Positions 55,211 through 63,696 of a stretch of 64,000 bases of DNA are shown piece after piece; the stretch's first letter is position 1; every line of letters begins with the position of its first letter. The stretch is from Planctomycetia bacterium (GTDB taxonomy: Bacteria; Planctomycetota; Planctomycetia; Pirellulales; PNKZ01), in NCBI GenBank assembly GCA_021413845.1, contig JAIOPP010000057.1:11884-75883 (forward strand), in the 5' to 3' direction. Under the pieces are notes generated by a model that saw nothing but the letters and a program-made list of their open reading frames with translations, ran no database searches and was not told the DNA's origin. The position numbers and the translations under genes were made by a program.

Positions 55211-55843
55211 ATGAAAACGAAGAGCTTTTGCCGAACGCTAACAATGACTTGCTTCGCTACCAGATTACTGCAAGCCGCTCTCTGTGGTTGCTCGATAGCG
55301 ACCTTACAGGCTTCCTTAGCAGTCGATGCCGCCGAGCCGCGCCCGTCGATCGCCCCGTTTCGCTCTGCGTCGTCCGGTGAAACGTTGCCCGGCCCCACCG
55401 CACCGACGCAAGAAACCATGGTCGCGGCAGGACCGACCGAGCCGCCGCCGCAACTTCCGCTAAGTGCGCTGTCGATCGACATTCGTCCCGTCGGCGAGGC
55501 GCCTCCCAATACGGCTGCCGCGGACCATTACTTGGCTCCGCCCGAAATGAATCCGATCGAGCGTGGCTGGGACGATACGCTCTACTTCTGGCAAGCGTCG
55601 AACATGGCGCATCGACCGCTCTATTTCCAACAAGCCTACGTCGAGCGCTACGGCTACAACTACGGTTGCCTACAGCCGATCGTTTCCGGCGTGCAGTTCC
55701 TCGGCGATGTCCCTTTGCTGCCGGTCAAGGCCTTGGTTCGCTGCCCGAACGAATGCGTCTATACGGTCGGCTACGGACGACCGGGAAGCACCGGAGTTCC
55801 GGTTCCACGGGGCGCGAAAGTCGGTTCGAGAGCTTGCCGCTAA
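55211..55843 (+). CDS. Small exported planctomycete protein of unknown function
   Basis: A 210-residue protein with a signal peptide (LLQAALCGCSIATLQASLAV). After a Pro-rich stretch comes a conserved-looking domain: GWDDTLYFWQASNMAHRPLY, FQQAYVERYGYNYG, QPIVSGVQFLGDVPLLPVK and PNECVYTVGYGRPGS. Proteins with this 'RPLYFxQxxxERYG ... xECVYTLGYxRPGS' pattern are recurrent in planctomycetes and their role is unknown. The 3' end overlaps the convergent M50-adaptor gene by 4 bp, unusually tight for convergent genes. ATG 55211 is the only start that keeps the full signal peptide. Confidence 0.75.
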   Translation: MKTKSFCRTLTMTCFATRLLQAALCGCSIATLQASLAVDAAEPRPSIAPFRSASSGETLPGPTAPTQETMVAAGPTEPPPQLPLSALSIDIRPVGEAPPNTAAADHYLAPPEMNPIERGWDDTLYFWQASNMAHRPLYFQQAYVERYGYNYGCLQPIVSGVQFLGDVPLLPVKALVRCPNECVYTVGYGRPGSTGVPVPRGAKVGSRACR

Positions 55844-58089
55844 TTCTCTTGAGCAGGCAAACGGAACGTACCGCTCAACCACCGGAGCGAGCGACGGAGG
55901 AATGACTGGGGAGCAGTCTCGATTTTGGCCTGACCGATTGCGTCGAGCGGAGGCCGTGGCCCTGCCGGATCGAGCCGAACTCGGACTTGAAAATAAGTGG
56001 CCGTCGTCCGTCTTTTGCCGGTGGAATCGGTATCCATCGGAAGCCGGCCTGCGGCAAGCAACTCTGCCGGCGCATCTTCAAGAGTTCGCTCGGCGATCTC
56101 GACGACGCTTCCTTCGAGAACCGCGGAACCGCTAGCGTCGAACTGTAACCGAACGGGATCGCCCGACCGCACGAACTCGATGTCGCGCTCATCGACCATA
56201 AGCGATGCTTCGACGTGCTGCGCATCCCCTACAGCGCAAAGAGCGGCTCCGACGCCGATGTATCGGCCCCGTCGTTTCCGATCCAACGGCGAGTCGTAAG
56301 AATCGGGTACGGCATCGGCCGTCGCATCGAGTTTCGGAAGCTCGGGTTGCGTTTGCGCCGCGGGAAGCGAAAGGACGAATCCATCGACCGGGGCCGTGAT
56401 TGTTAATCGACTTGCTTCCGTTTCGCGGAGTCGCAACCGACGCGTGACGGCTTCGAGAACCTCGCGCGCCGCCGGGAGTTGCTCTCCCGCCGCGGGATCA
56501 TCGACACGGCGCCGCTCCAAATGTTCGATCATTTGGGTCTTCAAACGCAGATCTCCGCGCAGCTGCACGATTTCTCGCTCGATTTCAAGGTTTTCAAGCT
56601 TCGCGATCGTCGCTCCATGGCGCACGAATGCCCCTTCAGTCGCCGCTTCCACGAGTCGACCCGGCGTCGTGACGAGAATCGTCCGCGCATCTTCCCAGCG
56701 AACGATCGCCGGCGCGGAGACACGGTACGTCCAAGGCCAAAGCATCAGCCCACCGATCACGACCGCACACCCACCGGCACGAACGAAGAACCGGCGCCCG
56801 TCGAACTGTTGATTTCGCACGCGAGCGCGGATTCGCTTCGCCCCACGAACCGTCGGCACGACCACGGCGGAAAACATAACGGCAACCGCCAGGAGATCGG
56901 CGACGATCGTCAAACCATGCGGCGCCAGCAGCGGTCGCAGCAACCACAGGATGCCGATCGTCACTATGATTTTATAAATCGCGGAAATTGCTGCGTACCA
57001 TGGCAACCAAGCGCGGCGTCGCGGGGGCAACAAGCGTTCGTCGTCGAGCGGCGAGGGGCCGAAGAACCAATTCGAAAGTCGATTTTGCAAAGCGGCATCG
57101 GCTTGTTCGCCAAGATTGGTGATGCCGACGAAGTCGCTCAAGATAAAATAGCCGTCGTAACGGAGCAGGGGATTGCCGTTGAATAGCACCGTTGCAACCG
57201 AGCAGACGACCGTGATCTGCAGACAGAGCGAGTGAAAGAAACCAGGCTCGCTGCCGTTCCATAGCAACAGCGAAATCGACGCCAACAACAACTCCGCCAT
57301 CATGCCCGCCGCGCCGACGACGACACGCTGCCAACGCCGACGAACCATCCAAGTTCCCGTAACGTCGCAATAGAGCGACGGAATGCCGACCAGCAGCAAG
57401 ATACCGATCTCCCGGCATTCGCCGCCGAACTTGCGACACGCCGCGGCATGCGCGAGTTCGTGGACGACCTTAACGCCGGCGATCACGATGGCCGCAGTCG
57501 CGAGCCCGTCGACTGAAAGCGAGCCCGCAAAAGTGCCGATTTCCGCGACGAGCACTTCCCCTCGCAGCAGGGCAATTGCTAGAGCGGCGACTCCTAGCGC
57601 GATCCCGAAAACGACGAACGCCGGCGTGAAAATCCAACCGATCAGCGGCATCAAGCGGTCGAGAATCGGCCGTGGATCGATGCCCGGCAACGTGATCGCC
57701 AGCGGATTCAGCAACCGCCGCCGGAACCTTTCGGCCTTTTGCTCGGAAGCTCGCTCCAACAATACGGCTCCCTGCCGGGCCCGATCGGTGATGAGCAACC
57801 CTTGTCGAAAGAGCTGTGCGATGAATCGGTCGAGTTGTTCCGCGTCTAAGCGACGAGGCGCGAATCGGCTTTCGAAACGAAGACGAATTTCCTCGCGGCT
57901 TGTCGAGCCATCGAACTGTCGCAGCAGAAACGCCTCTTCTTCACGCAATTCGTAATAGCGCAGAGCAACGGGATCTTTGACCAATTCGTTGCGCGCATCC
58001 TCGTGCGGCGAAGAAACGAGCTTCAGATCGGGCCGTCGTCGTAGCGGCAGCACGCGACCTTGATCCGACATGCCGAGCGCGTCGATCAT
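55840..58089 (-). CDS. PqqD-like/M50 zinc metallopeptidase/HlyD adaptor fusion
   Basis: A 749-residue membrane protein in three parts. The N-terminal 110 residues resemble a PqqD-type winged-helix peptide-recognition domain (ALRYYELREEEAFLLRQFDG, LDRFIAQLFRQGLL). The middle is a polytopic site-2-protease-like M50 domain with an intact active site, VVHELAHAAAC (His210, Glu211, His214), and NPLLRYDGYFILSDF (Asp313). After the last helix, a HlyD-like adaptor region contains a biotinyl-lipoyl fold (TTPGRLVEAATEGAFVRHGA), a coiled-coil hairpin and a beta-barrel. The gene overlaps the upstream HlyD gene by 4 bp (ATGA), so it is translationally coupled. The architecture matches planctomycete 'putative peptide zinc metalloprotease' proteins associated with export. 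Confidence 0.85.
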   Translation of the reverse strand: MIDALGMSDQGRVLPLRRRPDLKLVSSPHEDARNELVKDPVALRYYELREEEAFLLRQFDGSTSREEIRLRFESRFAPRRLDAEQLDRFIAQLFRQGLLITDRARQGAVLLERASEQKAERFRRRLLNPLAITLPGIDPRPILDRLMPLIGWIFTPAFVVFGIALGVAALAIALLRGEVLVAEIGTFAGSLSVDGLATAAIVIAGVKVVHELAHAAACRKFGGECREIGILLLVGIPSLYCDVTGTWMVRRRWQRVVVGAAGMMAELLLASISLLLWNGSEPGFFHSLCLQITVVCSVATVLFNGNPLLRYDGYFILSDFVGITNLGEQADAALQNRLSNWFFGPSPLDDERLLPPRRRAWLPWYAAISAIYKIIVTIGILWLLRPLLAPHGLTIVADLLAVAVMFSAVVVPTVRGAKRIRARVRNQQFDGRRFFVRAGGCAVVIGGLMLWPWTYRVSAPAIVRWEDARTILVTTPGRLVEAATEGAFVRHGATIAKLENLEIEREIVQLRGDLRLKTQMIEHLERRRVDDPAAGEQLPAAREVLEAVTRRLRLRETEASRLTITAPVDGFVLSLPAAQTQPELPKLDATADAVPDSYDSPLDRKRRGRYIGVGAALCAVGDAQHVEASLMVDERDIEFVRSGDPVRLQFDASGSAVLEGSVVEIAERTLEDAPAELLAAGRLPMDTDSTGKRRTTATYFQVRVRLDPAGPRPPLDAIGQAKIETAPQSFLRRSLRWLSGTFRLPAQEN

Positions 58090-59033
58090 CGAACGACACC
58101 CGTCGACTCGGTCTTCGCTTTCGGCTCGTCCGTCGACGAAACGAACAAAGTTCCTTGTATCCCGGGCCGCAAGCTACCGACAGAATTTTCTATTTCCGCA
58201 CAGATGCGAATCTGTCCGTTCACCGGATTCACTTCCGGGCTCACGAACGTGATCCGTCCTGTATACGAATGGCTTTTCTTATTCGAGTCTGCGACTCTGA
58301 GCTCGACTTCTCGACCCGCGAGCCGCTCGGGCACACGCCCGGCATCGAGAAACGCTTCGACGCGCAGCCGATCCATCCGAACGATTCGCAACACCGGCAT
58401 TCCGGGCTCGACCCATTCTCCGGCGCGTCGGCGGACTTCGACGACGACGCCGTCGATCGGAGTCGTGAGTTGATGGCGCTCGCAGGCTTCTCGGGCGGCG
58501 GCGAGTTCGTTCTCCTTCACGCGAACCGCGATCTTGGCAACTTCGATTTCATGGCGTGATTGGCGAAACTCCAATTCTCCCTTCTCAGCCGACAATCGAA
58601 GCCGCGACAGTTCCGTTTTCGAGATGCTTTTGTCGTATTTCGCTTGCGAATCGACGGCACGCTGCAGCTCGGCTTGGGCCGCTTCGGCCCCTTTTTGCAT
58701 GGCAAGCAACTTGAGTTCGTTGCCGGCTTCGGTACGTGCCGCGATCAATTCCAACTCGACATGCTCGGCTTTCAATCGAGCCTCGGCGTCGTCGATTCTT
58801 CCGGCCAGCTTTCCTTTGACTACCTTGTCTCCTTCGCGAACCGTGAGCTCGGCGAGCACTCCGGCCGAACGGGCAGGAATATCCACTTGTTCGATCAACG
58901 TAACGACGGCGTTATCAAGTCGCAGCAGGCCCGCATCGTCGGCATGAGCGCAAACGACGATCGATCCCAGATCGACGCAAAGACAGATCGCGAGACAATG
59001 GAGGATCGTTCGCATAGGTTTCCAGCAAGCCAT
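58086..59033 (-). CDS. HlyD-family periplasmic adaptor
   Basis: A 315-residue adaptor. After a signal peptide (ILHCLAICLCVDLGSIVV) it shows the membrane-fusion-protein order: first lipoyl half (VDIPARSAGVLAELTVREGD), an alpha-helical hairpin (about residues 85-185, rich in Glu/Ala/Lys), second lipoyl half (HQLTTPIDGVVVEVRRRAGE) and a beta-barrel. The start is ATG 59033, which shares its A with the TAA of the upstream GAF-HlyD gene (TAATG); ATG 59015 is also possible. The stop overlaps the M50 gene start. It is the middle gene of three coupled adaptor genes. Confidence 0.88.
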   Translation of the reverse strand: MACWKPMRTILHCLAICLCVDLGSIVVCAHADDAGLLRLDNAVVTLIEQVDIPARSAGVLAELTVREGDKVVKGKLAGRIDDAEARLKAEHVELELIAARTEAGNELKLLAMQKGAEAAQAELQRAVDSQAKYDKSISKTELSRLRLSAEKGELEFRQSRHEIEVAKIAVRVKENELAAAREACERHQLTTPIDGVVVEVRRRAGEWVEPGMPVLRIVRMDRLRVEAFLDAGRVPERLAGREVELRVADSNKKSHSYTGRITFVSPEVNPVNGQIRICAEIENSVGSLRPGIQGTLFVSSTDEPKAKTESTGVVR

Positions 59034-61099
59034 TAAAAGAGCCAACGCGTACGAAGATAGTGAATGAAGTCGGCAGTCCAAATCGTTCCGAGCGATTTGC
59101 GGCCGCAATGAATCTTGGCGATTACGGAAGCTCCCGGGCGTCGCAACTCCTCTCGGATCAGATCGTCGCGTGTTCGCCCATCGCCGATTTCGACCGTGGC
59201 CGCCACCGTGGTTCCATGCCTTGTATCCGTCCTAGCCGTATCGGCGATTCGTGTGAGATGCCCGGTAAAGCGCGTTTCCGGATCGGCAGAGGCGATGAAT
59301 TCCACTTCAAGTCGTTCGCCGAGAGCCTTGCGGGCCTGCGAGACTTCGGCGAAGTGCCGATCGGGAATTCGAAGCTCCAAGACCCAAGGACCGCTTAGCT
59401 CCGCGATGCTCAACAACGGTTGCCCGCGATCGACCGGCTTGCCGTTCAATAACCGACGAACGTCCCAAGTAGTGATGTTGCCGTCGGTCGGAGCGAGGAC
59501 TTGCAGTTCCTTTTCTTGCGCAACGAGAAGTGCCTGCTCTTGCCGGAGAGAGCTTAAACGAACTTGCAGTTGCTCTTCTTCCGCGAGAAGTTCCTGTTGA
59601 TGTCGGCGAGCCGCGGCATCGGCGGGTAAGGCAGTCGTTCGATTAGCTCGCAAGGCCGATAGCCGACGCTCGGCCGTTTGCATCTCGCCGAGAAGCCTCG
59701 CCAGTTCGACTTCGAGCTCCGGCTTTCGTAAAGCGACGAGCAAGTCCCCCTGAGCTACTTTTTGCCCATGCTCGACGAGAACCTCACGAACGATCCCCGA
59801 AGCCGGAGCGAAGAGCTCGCGCCGGTCGCGAGGTTCCAAAGTGCCTCGGGCTTCGACGGTGAACGGTGAAGGAATGAAAAACGGAATCGCGAAGGCAATC
59901 GTTGTGAGCGCGAACCCGATGCCGATTTTCGCCCAACGTCGTCGACGCTCGGTGTGTTTTCGCGACAAGCGACGCCAGAAGCGGCTTAACGGAATTCTCT
60001 CGAACTCCGCGGCATGCGCGATCGCAGGTCCCGCATGCCGCTGGAGAATCGACATCCGCACCCAGGCGACTTCGCTGGGCGAAGATCCGGTGAATCGCTC
60101 GCAGACCAGTGCGCCGACAACGCGAGCATCTTGGTCTAAGGATTCCGTTCCGTGCGGAGAACCATCTTTTGCAGATGAGTCACCGGACTCGCGAAGCAAC
60201 AACACGACAACCTCGCGTGCTTCGGCAATCTCGATATGCTCCGCTAATGCACGTTCGATCTGCGGCAGTTGCGATGTCGAAGAATTATCGGGTTGCAAAT
60301 CGGTGCGGCTCATAGCGACATGCGTCGCGAGCCGTTCGAGACTTTGCACTCCATCGGCCCGACGGTCGATGGTATCGACACCGCTGATCGCGAGCGTTTG
60401 CGAGCGTTTGCCGTCGAACCGGAGTATGGCAACTCGATCGCATCCCGTCCAGCGGCGGCCTTCGTTCGCGATCGTATAAGCGGTGGCTCGCAGATCGGTA
60501 TCGGCGTAGATGCTCGCGAGCACGGCTTCGAGTTCTTGGGACGCGTCGGCTTGGTCTTTCCAAACGCCGCGCTGCCGATTGCGCTCGTAATCGGCAGCGA
60601 TTTGCGTGAAAGTCGTAAGCAGGCGCAAGGCCCCTTGTCGCGCCTCGGGCGATGTCGCGGCGCGCAACTCGATCTCCAAGACCCCGCGCGTTACGCCGTC
60701 GATCATCCACGGACAAAGCAGCAATACGGCGTCGGTCGGATTGACGAGCGAATCATCATTGCCCGCAGCAGAGTCCGGGAGCAAACAGGAAGGTTCGTTG
60801 CGCGTCGCGGCCCAAGCTACCAAATCGGCTCGCGATTGAAGTATCTCTGCGGTAACCGGCAGCGTTGCTTGCTCGAACTCGCTGAGCGCCGTTTTCGTGA
60901 CCGCCCATGCCGATTCATGTTCCCAAACGGTCCCACGTCGGGCAGCGAGAGCTTCGATCGTGCGACGAAGGAACTCTGTATAAAACGTCGGCGCCGCAAT
61001 CGGCTCGCGCGCAAGCTGCGCCAATTCGTCGATCGATTGATCGATGACGTCCCAAGCGTCGAGAGTTGGGCCGAATGCCGGCACTGGCGGAGGGTTCAT
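59033..61099 (-). CDS. GAF-like/transmembrane/HlyD adaptor
   Basis: A 688-residue protein. The cytosolic N-terminal part (to about residue 385) has helical segments and one or two GAF-like regions (AYTIANEGRRWTGCDRVAIL, then ALVCERF). One membrane helix (GIGFALTTIAFAIPFFI, about 391-413) leads to an exported HlyD-type module: EPRDRRELFAPASGIVREVL with lipoyl fold, a coiled-coil hairpin (about 470-530), the second lipoyl half (LQVLAPTDGNITTW) and a barrel (ARKALGERLEVEFIASADPE). The layout suggests a sensor linked to an export adaptor (inference). It is the first of three coupled genes and is divergent from the TolC-like gene. The start codon ATG 61099 has GGGAGG a few bases upstream. Confidence 0.82.
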   Translation of the reverse strand: MNPPPVPAFGPTLDAWDVIDQSIDELAQLAREPIAAPTFYTEFLRRTIEALAARRGTVWEHESAWAVTKTALSEFEQATLPVTAEILQSRADLVAWAATRNEPSCLLPDSAAGNDDSLVNPTDAVLLLCPWMIDGVTRGVLEIELRAATSPEARQGALRLLTTFTQIAADYERNRQRGVWKDQADASQELEAVLASIYADTDLRATAYTIANEGRRWTGCDRVAILRFDGKRSQTLAISGVDTIDRRADGVQSLERLATHVAMSRTDLQPDNSSTSQLPQIERALAEHIEIAEAREVVVLLLRESGDSSAKDGSPHGTESLDQDARVVGALVCERFTGSSPSEVAWVRMSILQRHAGPAIAHAAEFERIPLSRFWRRLSRKHTERRRRWAKIGIGFALTTIAFAIPFFIPSPFTVEARGTLEPRDRRELFAPASGIVREVLVEHGQKVAQGDLLVALRKPELEVELARLLGEMQTAERRLSALRANRTTALPADAAARRHQQELLAEEEQLQVRLSSLRQEQALLVAQEKELQVLAPTDGNITTWDVRRLLNGKPVDRGQPLLSIAELSGPWVLELRIPDRHFAEVSQARKALGERLEVEFIASADPETRFTGHLTRIADTARTDTRHGTTVAATVEIGDGRTRDDLIREELRRPGASVIAKIHCGRKSLGTIWTADFIHYLRTRWLF

Positions 61100-61243
61100 A
61101 ACCTCCCAGTATATCTACCGTTTTAAGCCGTCACGCATTTCATGTCTCTTCGCCGTAAAGAGGATGGGCAATTTACGTCGTCTAGTCCGGTTGTAACTGA
61201 ATTGCCTGATATCCGGGTCGTACCGTTCCGATAGCTCCATGCA

Positions 61244-61300
61244 GGGAGCGGCGCAGACTGCGCTCCCGATAGGTCTGCGCGAAGCCCGAAGGCGACGGGC
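61244..61300 (+). promoter_or_regulatory. Structured leader candidate before tolC-like gene
   Basis: Three inverted repeats: GGGAGCG (61244-61250) with CGCTCCC (61261-61267); GCGCAGAC (61251-61258) with GTCTGCGC (61273-61280); GCCCG (61284-61288) with CGGGC (61296-61300). The first two interleave, so they cannot form together as simple hairpins. Located 55-110 bp upstream of the GTG at 61355. No known riboswitch family is recognised. Confidence 0.35.
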
Positions 61301-61354
61301 AAAGCGAAGATCCCCGAGGACGTTTTTCAGCCAAGATCAGCTAGGTGAAGTTCC

Positions 61355-63538
61355 GTGCGTTGTGGTCGCCGTTTAACCGCTACTCTTCTGCTTGTTTGCC
61401 TGATATCGGCATGCACGCTGGGCTGCGGCGCGCGCCATGAAGCGAAACGGATCGATCCGTCGCAAAGTTTCTACCGTCAGTCGGCGACCGAGATCGACTA
61501 TCCGAACGTCGCCGCGCCGATCTCCGGCGACTTGCTGTCGACGCCGCCGCCGTTGTCGCTGATCCGCAGCCGGCCTTCCTCGTTTCACGAGATCTCGCTG
61601 GAACAAGCGACACGATTAGCGTTGGCAAATGCTCGGATCCTACGCGACCTCGGCGGCCAACTCTTACGCGCGCCGCAAAACGCCGCGACGGTTTACAACC
61701 CGGCCATCTCGGAAACCGATCCTCGCTTCGGTATCGACGCCGCGCTGAGCGCGTTCGATGCCCTTTTTTCGAGCACGGCCTATTTCGAAAAGAACGATCG
61801 CGCGCTGAACAACCAGTTCTTCGGGGGCGGTACGCGACAGTTGCAACAAGACGCCTATGTGTTTCAAAACCAATTGACCAAGCGCGGCGCATCCGGCACG
61901 CAATATACGTTGCGGAACATCACCGATTACGACGCCAACAATGCGCCGGGCAATGCCTTTCCGAGCGCGTGGAACTCGAACATCGAAACGGAGTTTCGAC
62001 ACCCGTTACTGCAAGGGGGCGGAGTCGACTACAACCGAATCGCCGGTCCCGGCGGATCGGCCGGCGTCTATACCGGCGTGCTGATCGCGCGCATCAATAC
62101 CGACGTAAGCATTGCGGAGCTCGAGGTCGGAGTTCGCACGCTTCTCAGCGACGTCGAGAACGCTTACTGGGATCTCTATTTCGCCTATCGCGATCTGCAC
62201 GCGAAGATGGCGGCGCGCGACACCGCCTTGGAAACTTGGCGTAAAGTCCATTCGCTCTATATCACCGGCAGGCGCGGCGGCGAAGCCGAAAAAGAAGCCC
62301 AGGCCCGAGAGCAGTATTTTCGTTATGAAGAAGAAGTACAAAATGCATTGGCGGGCCAACCTCTCGACGGCACGCGAACCTACAACGGAAGCAGCGGTGG
62401 AACGTTTCGCGGCAACGGCGGCGTGATGACCGCGGATCGACGATTGCGGCTGTTGATCGGGCTGCCGATCGTCGACGGCGAGCTCCTTCGACCGACCGAC
62501 GAGCCGCGTCCCGCGCCTGTGGCGTTCGATTGGCAACCGTTGCTCGCGGAATCGCTGAGCCGAAGAGTGGAATTGCGACGGCAACGCTGGTTGGTGAAGC
62601 GTCGCGAATTGGAACTCTCGGCCTCGCGAAACTTCACACTGCCGCAACTCGATACCGTGGGGCGTTATCGCTGGCGCGGGTTCGGCAACGACCTGATCGG
62701 TGGCCCGGGAGGCCCTTTCAGCAGCGCGACGGGCACGCTCTTCGACGGCAAATTCCAGGAATGGCAACTCGGAGCGGAGTTCTCCGTTCCGCTCGGATTC
62801 CGAAAAGGACACGCTGCGGTACGCAATGCGGAATGGAACCTGACTCGCGAGCGCTCGCTCTTGCACGAACTCGAGCGGCAAGTCGTTCACGATCTCGGCA
62901 CTTCGGTCGCCGAGGCCGAACGTGCATTCCTCGTCGTACAGACGACGTACAATCGTCGACTGGCGACATTCCAACAAGCCTCGGCGGCGCAAGCAGCATT
63001 TGAAGCCGACCAAGCTACGCTCGACTTTCTGCTGGAGTCGCAACGCTTGCTGGCCGATGCCGACGTCCGGCATCAACGCGCTCAAGTCGAATACGCGATC
63101 GCGCTGAAGAACGTGCAATTCGAGAAGGGCTCGTTACTGGAATACAACGGTGTCCACATGGCGGAGAGCCCTTGGACACCATCTGCCGATCGCGACATCG
63201 CTCGCAACGCACGCACGCAACTACTCGCCGGACCGCTGAGCTACATTCTTTCGCCGGGACGCCGCGTAACGACGCTGCCGGCCAACGCTCCACCATCGAT
63301 GATCATGCCGGCGATCGCTACGAAACCGAATACCGAGGCATCGGTCGAAGTTGCACCAAGCGCAGCTCCCTCAAGCGAAGCACCGTCGGCCATCGTTCCC
63401 ATAGCCCCTGCGGGCAATAATGCGCCGTCAACGAATCCGCCTACGTCTCCGTCGGTCATCCCCGCAGGCGAGCCGAGATCGTTGAATCTGTTCCCCGACG
63501 CGGCACCGGTTCCGCCGACGACGCGCGTCGTTCCGTAA
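61355..63538 (+). CDS. TolC-like outer-membrane efflux protein (probable lipoprotein)
   Basis: A 727-residue outer-membrane factor. The N-terminus is a signal sequence with cysteines suitable for lipidation (TATLLLVCLISACTLGCGAR). The OEP core starts near residue 80 (ISLEQATRLALANARIL) and includes TEFRHPLLQGGGVDYNRIAG, the long helices VGVRTLLSDVENAYWDLYFA and ELERQVVHDLGTSVAEAERA, and the barrel segment EWQLGAEFSVPLGFRKGHAA. At 727 residues it is longer than TolC (about 470 mature), owing to a Gly-rich insert and a Pro/Ala/Ser-rich tail of about 100 residues. GTG 61355 is the start. It is divergent from the three adaptor genes, with a 255-bp shared promoter region, and very likely forms their outer-membrane channel. 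Confidence 0.88.
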   Translation: MRCGRRLTATLLLVCLISACTLGCGARHEAKRIDPSQSFYRQSATEIDYPNVAAPISGDLLSTPPPLSLIRSRPSSFHEISLEQATRLALANARILRDLGGQLLRAPQNAATVYNPAISETDPRFGIDAALSAFDALFSSTAYFEKNDRALNNQFFGGGTRQLQQDAYVFQNQLTKRGASGTQYTLRNITDYDANNAPGNAFPSAWNSNIETEFRHPLLQGGGVDYNRIAGPGGSAGVYTGVLIARINTDVSIAELEVGVRTLLSDVENAYWDLYFAYRDLHAKMAARDTALETWRKVHSLYITGRRGGEAEKEAQAREQYFRYEEEVQNALAGQPLDGTRTYNGSSGGTFRGNGGVMTADRRLRLLIGLPIVDGELLRPTDEPRPAPVAFDWQPLLAESLSRRVELRRQRWLVKRRELELSASRNFTLPQLDTVGRYRWRGFGNDLIGGPGGPFSSATGTLFDGKFQEWQLGAEFSVPLGFRKGHAAVRNAEWNLTRERSLLHELERQVVHDLGTSVAEAERAFLVVQTTYNRRLATFQQASAAQAAFEADQATLDFLLESQRLLADADVRHQRAQVEYAIALKNVQFEKGSLLEYNGVHMAESPWTPSADRDIARNARTQLLAGPLSYILSPGRRVTTLPANAPPSMIMPAIATKPNTEASVEVAPSAAPSSEAPSAIVPIAPAGNNAPSTNPPTSPSVIPAGEPRSLNLFPDAAPVPPTTRVVP

Positions 63539-63549
63539 GCCGTTTTTCG

Positions 63550-63570
63550 TTTTCGTGATTCTCACGAAAA
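63550..63570 (+). terminator. Hairpin after tolC-like gene
   Basis: Perfect 8-bp stem TTTTCGTG-attct-CACGAAAA, 12 bp past the stop at 63538. There is no U tract immediately downstream, so terminator function is uncertain. Confidence 0.4.
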
Positions 63571-63696
63571 GCAGACGTGATCCTCGCATTCTCCGTTTCT
63601 TGTGATAGATCGAGGCTTGGCAGCGCACCACCTCGCGAACTATCGTAGGTGCTTTCCTGCCACCTCGTTGTGAAGCAAGACGGATATGCCGACAGT

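Noticed and set aside
55078-55380. Plus-strand 100-codon frame upstream of the small exported protein
   Set aside because: It overlaps the signal-peptide region of the better-supported gene at 55211 in another frame, and the sequence looks random.
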